Shown here one piece after another: positions 8,673-16,050 of a DNA stretch of 64,000 nt. The DNA is from JANQOZ01 sp045106555 (lineage in GTDB: Bacteria; Pseudomonadota; Gammaproteobacteria; Xanthomonadales; SZUA-38): assembly GCA_045106555.1 (NCBI GenBank), contig JBGCET010000003.1, positions 73,249 to 137,248 of the forward strand, in the 5' to 3' direction. The translations under genes were made by a program, and so were the position numbers. The notes below the pieces were generated by a model that saw only the letters and a program-made list of their open reading frames with translations, was not told the DNA's origin and searched no databases. Each line of letters opens with the position of its first letter. The first letter of the stretch is position 1.

Positions 8673-9566
8673 TTACTGAGCGAAAAACTCCGGTGCAGAC
8701 TCTTCGATGACTGCGCCAGCCGCTCGCGCCGCCCGGCTGTGTTGGGAGGATCTTGAGTAGGCCAGCAGGACGTCGAAACTCATTCGGCTCGACTGGATAT
8801 GGCGCGCCGACACGATGCCTCGCTGTACGTCTCGCACAACGGAAGAGCGGGTCAGGATGGCGGCTCCGGCTCCGGCCCGAACCAAGTCTTTCATTGCCGG
8901 CAATGCATCCAGTTCATAGGCGAGGTTGAACTCAACCCCGGCTTCCTTAAAGACCTCAGCCATCCGGTTGCGGATGCCTTTCTTTTCAAACGGCGCAATC
9001 AGCTGCAGGTTGGCCATTTGCTCAATGGTCACCGGATCGGGAATGTCTTGGTCGTTGTTCACCACCAGACAAAGCTCTTCCCGGCCAATTTTGTGGGCAG
9101 ACAAAGACGCGTTGTTAGGCGGTTCGAACACCACCGCCAGGTCCAGCCGGTCGGAGGCAAGCCATTCCGATAAAGTGGCGCTCAGACCTTCGGTTAAACG
9201 CACCGTGATATCCGGGTGTTGGGTTTTCATCCGCTCAAGCAACGTGGCGGCCATCACCAGAGTGGTTGATGGCGGCATGCCGATTCGGACAACCCCGGCA
9301 GGATTGTCATACCAGCTTTGCAGGTTGCGCCGGGTATCTTCCAGTTGGGCCAGCACCGAGCGGGCCCGTTCATAAAGAAATTCACCCTGCTCGGTCATGG
9401 TGACCCCCCGACCGGTGCGAATTAACAGTTGAACCCCAAGCTCTTCCTCAAGCAGGCGCATGTGCCGACTGAGCGCAGATTGGGCAATGGGGATGCGCTC
9501 TGCGGCCTGGGTAAAACTGCCCTGATCAGAGACGACGAGAAAATATCGGAGCTGGCGCAAATCCAT
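8673..9566 (-). CDS. LysR-family transcriptional regulator
   Basis: The 297-residue length is normal for the family. Residues 1-65 form the winged helix-turn-helix (LRQLRYFLVVSDQGSFTQAA then AQSALSRHMRLLEEELGVQL), followed by a linker helix and the periplasmic-binding-like effector domain from about residue 90. It is transcribed away from the flavin monooxygenase gene at 9726, across a 159-base gap. That is the usual arrangement for a LysR protein controlling the neighbouring catabolic genes, so its targets are probably the 9726-13256 genes. The inducer is unknown. Confidence 0.93.
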   Translation of the reverse strand: MDLRQLRYFLVVSDQGSFTQAAERIPIAQSALSRHMRLLEEELGVQLLIRTGRGVTMTEQGEFLYERARSVLAQLEDTRRNLQSWYDNPAGVVRIGMPPSTTLVMAATLLERMKTQHPDITVRLTEGLSATLSEWLASDRLDLAVVFEPPNNASLSAHKIGREELCLVVNNDQDIPDPVTIEQMANLQLIAPFEKKGIRNRMAEVFKEAGVEFNLAYELDALPAMKDLVRAGAGAAILTRSSVVRDVQRGIVSARHIQSSRMSFDVLLAYSRSSQHSRAARAAGAVIEESAPEFFAQ

Positions 9567-9725
9567 AGCACAGAAGTTTACCCCAGTTGGCGACGAGAAA
9601 AGTGCACTCGGCCAGAATCAAGACCATTTCCCATACCAATTGATGATGTGGAACATCGAAAAAATGCATCATGGCCCCCAGCTGCGCCAGTTACACTGCG
9701 GCCTGGAGTTTTTCTCAAGGCTGTC
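9567..9725. promoter_or_regulatory. Divergent control region between the LysR gene and the flavin monooxygenase operon
   Basis: This 159-base gap separates two divergently transcribed genes and must hold both promoters. A loose inverted repeat (TTCC at 9628-9631 and GGAA at 9650-9653, 26 bases end to end) sits near the middle, and a CAATTG core lies at 9637-9642. LysR sites are usually dyads of this size, so this is a candidate operator, but the match is weak. I cannot pick confident -10/-35 boxes. Confidence 0.4.
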
Positions 9726-10919
9726 ATGCTTAAGGTTGATGTCATTGTGGTCGGCGCAGGGCCGGTTGGCACCGTTGCCGCCTACGTGCTGGCAAAGCAG
9801 GGTATTCGAGTCGCTATTTGCGAGGCTGGTACCACCCATGCAATGGATCTGCGAGCCTCCACCTTTCACCCACCCACCCTGGAAATGCTTGATGAGCTGG
9901 GGGTGGCGCAGCAAATCATTGACTACGGTCTGACGGCGCCGAAATACCATTTCCGTGAACGGCAAAGTGGTCAAGTCATCGAATTCGATATGAGCGACAT
10001 TGCGGCGGAAACCCGTTTCCCCTTTCGCGTGCAGTGTGAACAACATGTCATGGCCGGCATGTTGTCGGAGCGGCTGGAAGACCACGACTTGGCTCACGTA
10101 CTGTACGAGCATCGAGCGTTGGGGTTCGAGCAGTCTGATGAGGGTGTAGAGGCGTGGTTTGAGACCCCTTACTGCGTCGAGAAAATTTCTGCTCGGTACA
10201 TTATTGGCGCCGATGGCGGCAACTCGCTAATACGTAAATGGGTTGGGGCCCAGTTCAGCGGATTTACCTATCCTGAAAAGTTCTTGTGTTTGTCTACCGA
10301 AACTGAACTGGCGGACCATATTCCCAATCTCGCTTACGTTAATTATGTTGCCGATCCGCAAGAATGGTTGGTTTTGCTGCGAGTGCCCAGCGTCTGGCGT
10401 ATCTTATTGCCTGCCAGCGAACAGACCCCTGATGAGGAGCTGCTGGCTGACGCCATGAAAGAAGCGGTCTTTGAGCGCCTGATAGGCAAGCGTGATGTGA
10501 CCACCAGTCATCGAACTATCTATCGGGTACACCAGCGGGTTGTGGATAATTTCAGTCATGGCCGAGCGTTTTTGGTGGGGGATGCCGCCCATTTGAACAA
10601 TCCCTTGGGCGGCTTGGGCATGAACAGCGGGATTCATGACGTATGGAATTTGCAGGCCAAGATTGCCCACTGCCTGTCTCACGGACACGACCCTGAACTG
10701 TTTGAACGGTTTGACCGACAGCGCCGAACGGTCACTAACGCATTTATTCAGGCTCAAACAATGCAGAACAAACAGCTGTTGGAGCACGGCGCCGCGGAGG
10801 GCCACGCCCGCCGGTTTGAAAAAATGCAGGCCACTCGGGATGATCCGATTCAGCGCCATGACTTTTTGATGCGCCAGTCCATGCTCAATTCACTCAAAGA
10901 CGCGGAGCAAATAATCTAA
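9726..10919 (+). CDS. FAD-dependent aromatic monooxygenase (PheA/TfdB/MhpA-like)
   Basis: The frame is open further upstream, but the ATG at 9726 is preceded by AAGG and starts right before the dinucleotide fold, giving 397 residues. The protein has the three flavin hydroxylase motifs: GAGPVG near residue 9, the DG motif (IIGADGGNSLIRK, about residue 160), and the GD motif (FLVGDAAHLNNPLGGLGMNS, about residue 285). Such enzymes use NAD(P)H and oxygen to hydroxylate aromatic or heteroaromatic rings. It heads an operon-like run on the plus strand: its TAA overlaps the next ATG (TAATG). The substrate is unknown; the neighbours hint at breakdown of a ring compound. Confidence 0.88.
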   Translation: MLKVDVIVVGAGPVGTVAAYVLAKQGIRVAICEAGTTHAMDLRASTFHPPTLEMLDELGVAQQIIDYGLTAPKYHFRERQSGQVIEFDMSDIAAETRFPFRVQCEQHVMAGMLSERLEDHDLAHVLYEHRALGFEQSDEGVEAWFETPYCVEKISARYIIGADGGNSLIRKWVGAQFSGFTYPEKFLCLSTETELADHIPNLAYVNYVADPQEWLVLLRVPSVWRILLPASEQTPDEELLADAMKEAVFERLIGKRDVTTSHRTIYRVHQRVVDNFSHGRAFLVGDAAHLNNPLGGLGMNSGIHDVWNLQAKIAHCLSHGHDPELFERFDRQRRTVTNAFIQAQTMQNKQLLEHGAAEGHARRFEKMQATRDDPIQRHDFLMRQSMLNSLKDAEQII

Positions 10920-11665
10920 TGACTGATGTATTGGGCTACAGAGCCCTTTTTGGAGTATTAGGCCCTTCAACCAACACGGTTGTGCAGCCGGACTTTGACG
11001 ATTTGCGGCCGGTTGGTGTGACCAACCATTACAGCCGAATTGTGGTCCAGGATGCCAATGCCATCTCCAACGAAAGCTTCACCGCCGGCACGTTGGAGAT
11101 TTCTGAAAACACCGTCGACGCTGTGGAAGGGGTGAAAACCTGCGCCCCGGACTATCTGGTGATGGGCATGTCGGCGGTGACCTTCTACGGCGGTGCTGAA
11201 GGTGGCAGGCGCTGGCGGGAAAATATTGAAAAGGTTTCGGGGCTGGGTATATCGATAGGGTCTGAATCCCTGGCTGAGGCGCTCAAAGCGTACGGTGGGA
11301 TCAAGAAAATTGCTTTCCTGTCGCCCTACTATCCAGTTGCCAACACTGAGGTGAGCAACTTTCTGTCTGACTATGGTTATGAGACGGTTCGCGACCATTG
11401 TCTGCAATGCCCCAGCTGGACGGCTATTGCCAAGGTTCCCGAGGCAACTCTGGTGAAGACCCTGAAAGACTTGGACGGTGACGATGTCGATGCACTTATT
11501 CAGGTAGGCACCAACCTCTCCATGATTCGGCTGGCAGCGGCGGCCGAGCGCTGGCTGGAAAAGCCAGTCATAGCGATCAACACAGCAACCTACTGGCACG
11601 CCTTGCGAGCCAATGGCATTAACGACAAAGTAGCAGGCTTTGGCCGACTACTGGAGCAACATTAA
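10919..11665 (+). CDS. Asp/Glu racemase / maleate isomerase / arylmalonate decarboxylase superfamily protein lacking the catalytic cysteines
   Basis: The 248-residue product has the two-domain fold pattern of this superfamily: GVLGPSTNTVVQPDF at the start, a first active-site loop at LVMGMSAVTFYGG, and a second at IQVGTNLSMIRLAAAAERWL, then KPVIAINTATYWHALR. Classical members carry a Cys in each loop. Here the first position is Ser and the second loop is GTNLS, with no Cys. Such Cys-less members are often labelled arylmalonate decarboxylase or maleate isomerase without proof. It overlaps the monooxygenase stop by one base and its own stop ends one base before the next GTG start, so three genes appear translationally coupled. 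Confidence 0.85.
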   Translation: MTDVLGYRALFGVLGPSTNTVVQPDFDDLRPVGVTNHYSRIVVQDANAISNESFTAGTLEISENTVDAVEGVKTCAPDYLVMGMSAVTFYGGAEGGRRWRENIEKVSGLGISIGSESLAEALKAYGGIKKIAFLSPYYPVANTEVSNFLSDYGYETVRDHCLQCPSWTAIAKVPEATLVKTLKDLDGDDVDALIQVGTNLSMIRLAAAAERWLEKPVIAINTATYWHALRANGINDKVAGFGRLLEQH

Positions 11666-11666
11666 C

Positions 11667-12575
11667 GTGCAATACCCCTACAGCCCGATATCTCAACGTG
11701 GTCCGCTGAAATTCCCCAACGGGGCCCGCGTTGCGTTGATCTTGACGTTTAACCTTGAAACCTGGGACCTGACCAAAGACACGGATCGTGCCTACTATGC
11801 CGGTGGGCCGGCCATCTTGCCGGACGTGTTGCCGGGCCGCGTCCCTGACTACCCAAACTACACCTGGCGGGAGTACGGCCAGCGCGTGGGGCTATGGCGC
11901 CTTTATGACGTGTTTGACGAGCTGGGAGTGAAGGCCAGCTGCACCACCAATGCAGTCACTTTCGAGCGCCGCCGCCCGATGGTTGATGCGTGCCTTGAGC
12001 GAGGTTGGGAACTGCTGGCGCATAACTATGAGCAGGGGGAACTGCTCACCGATTTTTCCGGCGACCCGGAGCGGGAAGCCGAAGTCATTGGGCGCACGCT
12101 GGAGATGTATAAAACTCATGTCGGCAGGCCGGCCAAGGGCTGGCTGTCATCCTCGCTGCGCGGCACCTTGGCCACGCCGGGAATTCTCGCGGCCAATGGT
12201 CTGGAGTTTTACTGCGACCTGATGAACGACGATCAGCCTTACATGATCGACACCGACAACGGCCCGCTGGTGGGTGTTCCTTATTCCAACGAGATCAACG
12301 ATTTCACCCTCCTGACTCGACGTGGCCATACCACCGATGAGTACCGAGACATTTTGATCGAGGAACTGACCCAACTGCACCGGGAAGGCGAGACCAGCAG
12401 CCGGCTGATGAATGTCGGCCTGCACCCTCATGTGTCTGGCCGTGGTTATCGGGTTAGAGCGTTGCGCGAATTTCTAGAATTTGCCAAAGGGCTGGATGGT
12501 GTCTGGTGGGCAACACGGGAAGAACTGGCCGCCTGGTATCGGGATAATCACCAGGGACACATCGTTCCTGCTTAG
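11667..12575 (+). CDS. Polysaccharide-deacetylase-fold hydrolase (PuuE allantoinase-like)
   Basis: The GTG at 11667 is chosen: it follows the previous stop (TAA at 11663-11665) by one base and has GGAG about 10 bases upstream. A TTG at 11640 would overlap the previous gene. The 302-residue protein has the NodB-like fold order: VALILTFNLETWD replacing the usual TFDDG, then KASCTTNAVTFERR, a WELLAHNYEQGE motif, AKGWLSSSLRGT and VGLHPHVSGRGYR. The altered first motif is typical of the allantoinase-type branch, which hydrolyses cyclic amides rather than acetylated sugars. Next to a flavin monooxygenase and a racemase-like protein, a ring-amide hydrolase role is plausible but unproven. Confidence 0.82.
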   Translation: MQYPYSPISQRGPLKFPNGARVALILTFNLETWDLTKDTDRAYYAGGPAILPDVLPGRVPDYPNYTWREYGQRVGLWRLYDVFDELGVKASCTTNAVTFERRRPMVDACLERGWELLAHNYEQGELLTDFSGDPEREAEVIGRTLEMYKTHVGRPAKGWLSSSLRGTLATPGILAANGLEFYCDLMNDDQPYMIDTDNGPLVGVPYSNEINDFTLLTRRGHTTDEYRDILIEELTQLHREGETSSRLMNVGLHPHVSGRGYRVRALREFLEFAKGLDGVWWATREELAAWYRDNHQGHIVPA

Positions 12576-12590
12576 AGGTAGACATCATCG

Positions 12591-13256
12591 ATGAGTAACG
12601 CAACTGAACTTAAGCAGCAGATTTTTGGCTTTCTTGATCCGATGGACGAGTCAGCGTTAGTGACTGAAGCGGAGAAAGACCAGCTAAAATCCTGGTGCGA
12701 CGACTTATGTCAGCACACCGCCGTGCCTGAACCCATTAATGATCTGCCTGCGGCCGCAGGGGTCTGGCGATCGCGATTCGCCAGTTTTGGCGCGAAGCAT
12801 TCCGACAACCAGCCGATGATGCATTTGACGGACCTGAAGCTACAGAGCTTTGGCAACCTTCCCAGTGCACCGGCTCGTGTCACCGAACTGATGCAGGAAA
12901 TTGATGTCGACAATCGGGCCTATAACAATGTGGTCCATGTCACTAACCAGGCCGGTGACACCAACGCCGTGGTGGTCATGTTTGGCCGTTATGACGGCGC
13001 TGACGATAACCTCCAGCGCTATGGGGTTTCGTTTTATCGAGTGGCCCTGATTAACAACAGCCAACATGATGATGACAAATTTCGTGCCGCGTTTGGCATT
13101 GATGCCGACGCCCCACTGGACGTGGAGTTCAGACCACCGGCGCTGCATTCCGATATTGTTTATCTCGATGAGGACACCCGTGTGAACTACGGAAAGCTGG
13201 GCGGCTTTTACGTGCTTTCCCGAGATTCCCGAGCGGCGTATTCCCTCGATCTCTGA
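12591..13256 (+). CDS. PAP/fibrillin-like protein
   Basis: The 221-residue protein has no signal peptide or membrane helix. Its middle (GVWRSRFASFG at about residue 58, through NVVHVTNQAG, VVVMFGRYDGAD and a C-terminal LDEDTRVNYGKLGGFYVLSR) resembles the PAP/fibrillin lipid-binding fold: a small beta barrel that opens with a W-x-L/R-x-F-type strand and closes with a D-x-x-R-x-x-R/Y-G-x-x-G-x-x-Y/F pattern. The family is best known from plastids but has bacterial members. It is the last gene of the coupled cluster, 15 bases after the hydrolase. A carrier or binding role for a hydrophobic substrate is only a guess. Confidence 0.55.
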   Translation: MSNATELKQQIFGFLDPMDESALVTEAEKDQLKSWCDDLCQHTAVPEPINDLPAAAGVWRSRFASFGAKHSDNQPMMHLTDLKLQSFGNLPSAPARVTELMQEIDVDNRAYNNVVHVTNQAGDTNAVVVMFGRYDGADDNLQRYGVSFYRVALINNSQHDDDKFRAAFGIDADAPLDVEFRPPALHSDIVYLDEDTRVNYGKLGGFYVLSRDSRAAYSLDL

Positions 13257-13261
13257 TACCC

Positions 13262-13278
13262 GGGGCTGGTCTAGCCCC
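13262..13278 (+). terminator. Short GC hairpin after the fibrillin-like gene
   Basis: Six-base perfect arms (GGGGCT and AGCCCC) with a five-base loop lie 6 bases after the stop at 13256. Only two T residues follow the stem, so this would be a weak intrinsic terminator. It may separate the 9726-13256 cluster from the MFS gene at 13363. Confidence 0.5.
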
Positions 13279-13362
13279 TTCGACGTTCAGGAATTTTCCT
13301 GACACCGCAGTTGCGGCAGTCAGCAGCACGCTGGCTGCCAGCACAACAGGCTGGCTGAAACC

Positions 13363-14556
13363 ATGATTATTGTGCCTATCGTGCTGTTCGTCTGCCTGAT
13401 CGGCGTCGGCATCGTGATTCCCCTATTTCCGTTTTTTGGCGCCAGAGTTGGGGCGTCGCCGGAAATGATTACCATGCTGATTGCGGTGTTTGCGTTTGGC
13501 CAATTTTTGTCCAGTCCGTTTTGGGGTTGGCTCAGCGATCGGATCGGCCGAAAACCGGTCATGGTCATCTCCTTGCTCGGCGCAACGTCATCATTTGTTC
13601 TGTTGGCTATCGCCGACACGCTCACGATGTTGTTTGTTTCGCGAATTGTCGGCGGACTGATGACGGGGATTGCCCCGGTCGCTTTCGCCGTGGCGGCCGA
13701 TACCAGCAGCGCGCAAACTCGCGCTGGCGCCATGGCGAGAATTGGCGTCGCATTTTCCCTGGGGTTAATAGCCGGCCCCATTCTCGGTGGCTTGTTGGCA
13801 GGTGATGATCCAGCAACGGCAAACTACTTTTTGCTGGGGATGGTGGCGGGCGCCATGACAACGGTGGCGGCGCTCATCACGCTGGTGTTTTTTAAAGAAA
13901 CGTTACCCGCAGAAAAGCGCGCACAGATGCGTTTGGATGCTGGGCCGAATTTGAGACCTTTGGCTGATCTTCTTGGAACGCTAAAAATCCCCGCGTTACG
14001 CCGCATTACTCTGATTAACTTTTGTTTCGCCGGCGCCTTGGGCATCTTTGATTCGACCTACGCGTTGTTTGCCAACGCTAGAATCGGTTCAGGTCCAGAA
14101 GAAATCGGATTGCTGTTTGCCATGTTGGGCATCATCAACGCCGTACTCCAGGGGCTGGCCGTCAGTCGGATTGTGCCCCTGCTGGGAGAGTGGGGTACGG
14201 TGCTAACCTCGGTGGTGTTTTATGGCGTCGGCTTGGTGTTGCTGGGGTCGGCGGAAAGTCGCGGGTTTTTTATCGCGTCCACCGTGTTGCTGGCAATTGC
14301 GTTCAGCCTATTTATTCCTACGTCCAATAGTCTGGCCTCCAAGGCCACTGACGAGGGCCAACGAGGCGCCGCGTTAGGCGTATTTCAGGGGGCGTCCAAC
14401 CTTGCGCGCAGCATCACGCCCTTGTTTAGTGGCTATGCCTTCGCCCGAGTCAGTATTGAAACACCGTTTGTTTTGGGTTCGTTACTGCTGGTCCTGCCCG
14501 CATGGCTTGCGCTCCGCCAGGCTCTTGTTGAACGCAAAAAAAGGTCGCGGAAATAA
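13363..14556 (+). CDS. MFS transporter (DHA1-like)
   Basis: The 397-residue protein is almost wholly hydrophobic with about 12 membrane helices. The family motif between helices 2 and 3 is present (GWLSDRIGRKPVM), and the second half has its own conserved segments (NSLASKATDEGQRGAALGVFQG). This arrangement resembles drug:proton antiporters of the TetA/DHA1 type, so export is more likely than import. The start at 13363 has only a weak ribosome-binding sequence. It follows the LysR-linked catabolic cluster and could export a product or toxic intermediate. Its stop lies inside the stem of a hairpin shared with the convergent transporter gene. Confidence 0.85.
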   Translation: MIIVPIVLFVCLIGVGIVIPLFPFFGARVGASPEMITMLIAVFAFGQFLSSPFWGWLSDRIGRKPVMVISLLGATSSFVLLAIADTLTMLFVSRIVGGLMTGIAPVAFAVAADTSSAQTRAGAMARIGVAFSLGLIAGPILGGLLAGDDPATANYFLLGMVAGAMTTVAALITLVFFKETLPAEKRAQMRLDAGPNLRPLADLLGTLKIPALRRITLINFCFAGALGIFDSTYALFANARIGSGPEEIGLLFAMLGIINAVLQGLAVSRIVPLLGEWGTVLTSVVFYGVGLVLLGSAESRGFFIASTVLLAIAFSLFIPTSNSLASKATDEGQRGAALGVFQGASNLARSITPLFSGYAFARVSIETPFVLGSLLLVLPAWLALRQALVERKKRSRK

Positions 14557-14601
14557 AAGGGGTCAGGTTCAATTTCGCTTGCGACATTGAACCCTTTTAT
14601 T
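14551..14601. terminator. Bidirectional hairpin containing a GGGGTCAG-type repeat
   Basis: The left arm (14551-14573) and right arm (14585-14601) are inverted copies, except that the left arm has six extra bases (GGTCAG). The stem is A/T-rich at its base (AAATAAAAGG ... CCTTTTATTT), so RNA from either side ends in a U-rich run. It lies between two convergent transporter genes and overlaps the TAA of the left one, fitting a two-way terminator. The GGGGTCAG core is also part of the perfect hairpin at 62922-62972, so both look like members of one dispersed repeat family. Confidence 0.7.
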
Positions 14602-14602
14602 T

Positions 14603-15982
14603 CTATCCCCCCGCTTGAGGAGCGGCAGCCTGCGGGGTGTTGTGTAGGGTCTGTTTATCCAGTTTGAAAAACAGCAGCACCACCATACTCAGTCCAATCA
14701 TGATGGCGGGCAGGTAGGCTTTGCCAAACATGATGCCGAATAGGGCGTCGCCGGTTTGCAGGTCATCAGCGCCAAGAGACTTATCGTAGCCTGCGAAGGT
14801 CAATACCCAGCCCACGATGAAGGGTGCCAGGGCTGCTGCCAGCTTTTCCACAAAACTGTACATGGCGGCGTAAATACCCTCTCGTCGCATGCCGGTGATG
14901 CGCGCATCGTATTCGATGGTGTCAGTGAGCATGGACATGGCCAACATGACGTTGCCGGCGATACATACCCCTGTTAACGCCATGCGAAAGAAGTAGCCGG
15001 GCAGAAAATCGCTCATGGCAGGTGCCGGTTCTACCAGCATCCAGCTCAGGTTCACCAGAGCGGTAAGCCCAGCGCTGAAGAAGTACATGTTTTTCTTGCC
15101 ATAGCGGGCGGCCATATTCTTCACCCACGGCACCGCAATTAATGTTGTTAGGGTGCTGAGCAGGGCGGCTCCGGCGAAGTAGCGCAGGTCCATCCCGACA
15201 TATTGTTTAAAGAAGATAAACGATACCGCTGCGGTGCTCATGATGCCTATCAGCTGCAGTGCCTTAACCGATATCAAGGTGACAAAGTGTCGGTTGGAAA
15301 ACAGCAGCGAGGCCTGTCGATAAAAATTGTGGTGGCTGTCCACCTTTTCCACCATTCGAGCGCTGCCAGTGCCGGCATAACAAGCGATTAGTGATACGAA
15401 GATGATGGCGGACATGGCCACAGCAATAATGGCGTAGGACTCTCGGCTCTGACCGAGCACTTCCAGCACAAACGGCGCGCCGGCCACAGCCAGGGTGCTG
15501 CCTAGCGAGACAAAACCCACCCGGTACCCATGCAGTGACGTGCGTTCCTCATAGCCATCGGTCATCTCCGCCGACATGGCCATATAGGGCACGTTAAAAA
15601 CGGTGTAGCCGATCGTGTAGAAAACCAGGCAGCCAAAGGCGTATGCGGCTGTCATGGTCTGGCTTTCAAATTCGGGAATGGCGAACAAAAAGCCAAAGGA
15701 ACTAGCAGCCAAGAAGGCGCCAATAAACATGAACGGGCGCCGCCGACCGGATTTGAAGCTGGCCCGGTCGCTCAGCATGCCCATGATGGGGTCGCTGACT
15801 GCGTCGATGAGTTTGGACACAAATAACAGGGTTCCGGCCAACGCCGGGTCCAGTTTCAGAATGCTGACCAGATAAATCAGAATGAGGAACGAAACACCAT
15901 TCATCAGCATGGCTACGCCCATGGCGCCGCTTCCCCAAAATAGTTTTAGACGGGTGGAGAGCGCGTGGCCAGTTTCGCTCAT
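14603..15982 (-). CDS. GPH-family (MelB-like) cation symporter, MFS
   Basis: The 459-residue protein has about 12 membrane helices. The start of the family fold is clear: FLILIYLVSILKLDPALAGT, then VSKLIDAVSDPIMGMLSDRA and the SGRRRPFMFIGA loop, which is typical of glycoside-pentoside-hexuronide:cation symporters such as MelB. The second half has DARITGMRREGIYAAMYSFV, the other family signature. It likely imports a sugar, glycoside or related solute with Na+ or H+. An AAGGA ribosome site precedes the start. It follows a TonB-dependent receptor gene on the same strand, with a hairpin between them, suggesting outer- and inner-membrane steps for one substrate. Confidence 0.88.
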   Translation of the reverse strand: MSETGHALSTRLKLFWGSGAMGVAMLMNGVSFLILIYLVSILKLDPALAGTLLFVSKLIDAVSDPIMGMLSDRASFKSGRRRPFMFIGAFLAASSFGFLFAIPEFESQTMTAAYAFGCLVFYTIGYTVFNVPYMAMSAEMTDGYEERTSLHGYRVGFVSLGSTLAVAGAPFVLEVLGQSRESYAIIAVAMSAIIFVSLIACYAGTGSARMVEKVDSHHNFYRQASLLFSNRHFVTLISVKALQLIGIMSTAAVSFIFFKQYVGMDLRYFAGAALLSTLTTLIAVPWVKNMAARYGKKNMYFFSAGLTALVNLSWMLVEPAPAMSDFLPGYFFRMALTGVCIAGNVMLAMSMLTDTIEYDARITGMRREGIYAAMYSFVEKLAAALAPFIVGWVLTFAGYDKSLGADDLQTGDALFGIMFGKAYLPAIMIGLSMVVLLFFKLDKQTLHNTPQAAAPQAGG

Positions 15983-16012
15983 GATTCGTTAGATTCCTTT
16001 TGGGGGTAAGAA

Positions 16013-16035
16013 AGGCCCGGCAATATGCCGGGCCT
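16013..16035 (-). terminator. Strong hairpin after the TonB receptor gene
   Basis: Ten-base perfect GC-rich arms (AGGCCCGGCA and its inverse) flank a three-base loop, 16 bases after the receptor stop at 16051. Read on the minus strand, TTTCTTA follows the stem. This fits an intrinsic terminator or attenuator that lowers expression of the downstream GPH transporter relative to the receptor. Confidence 0.7.
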
Positions 16036-16050
16036 AAGACGAAACAAATC

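Noticed and set aside
9429..9725. N-terminal extension of the flavin monooxygenase frame
   Set aside because: It overlaps the LysR gene on the other strand, and the dinucleotide fold starts right after the ATG at 9726.
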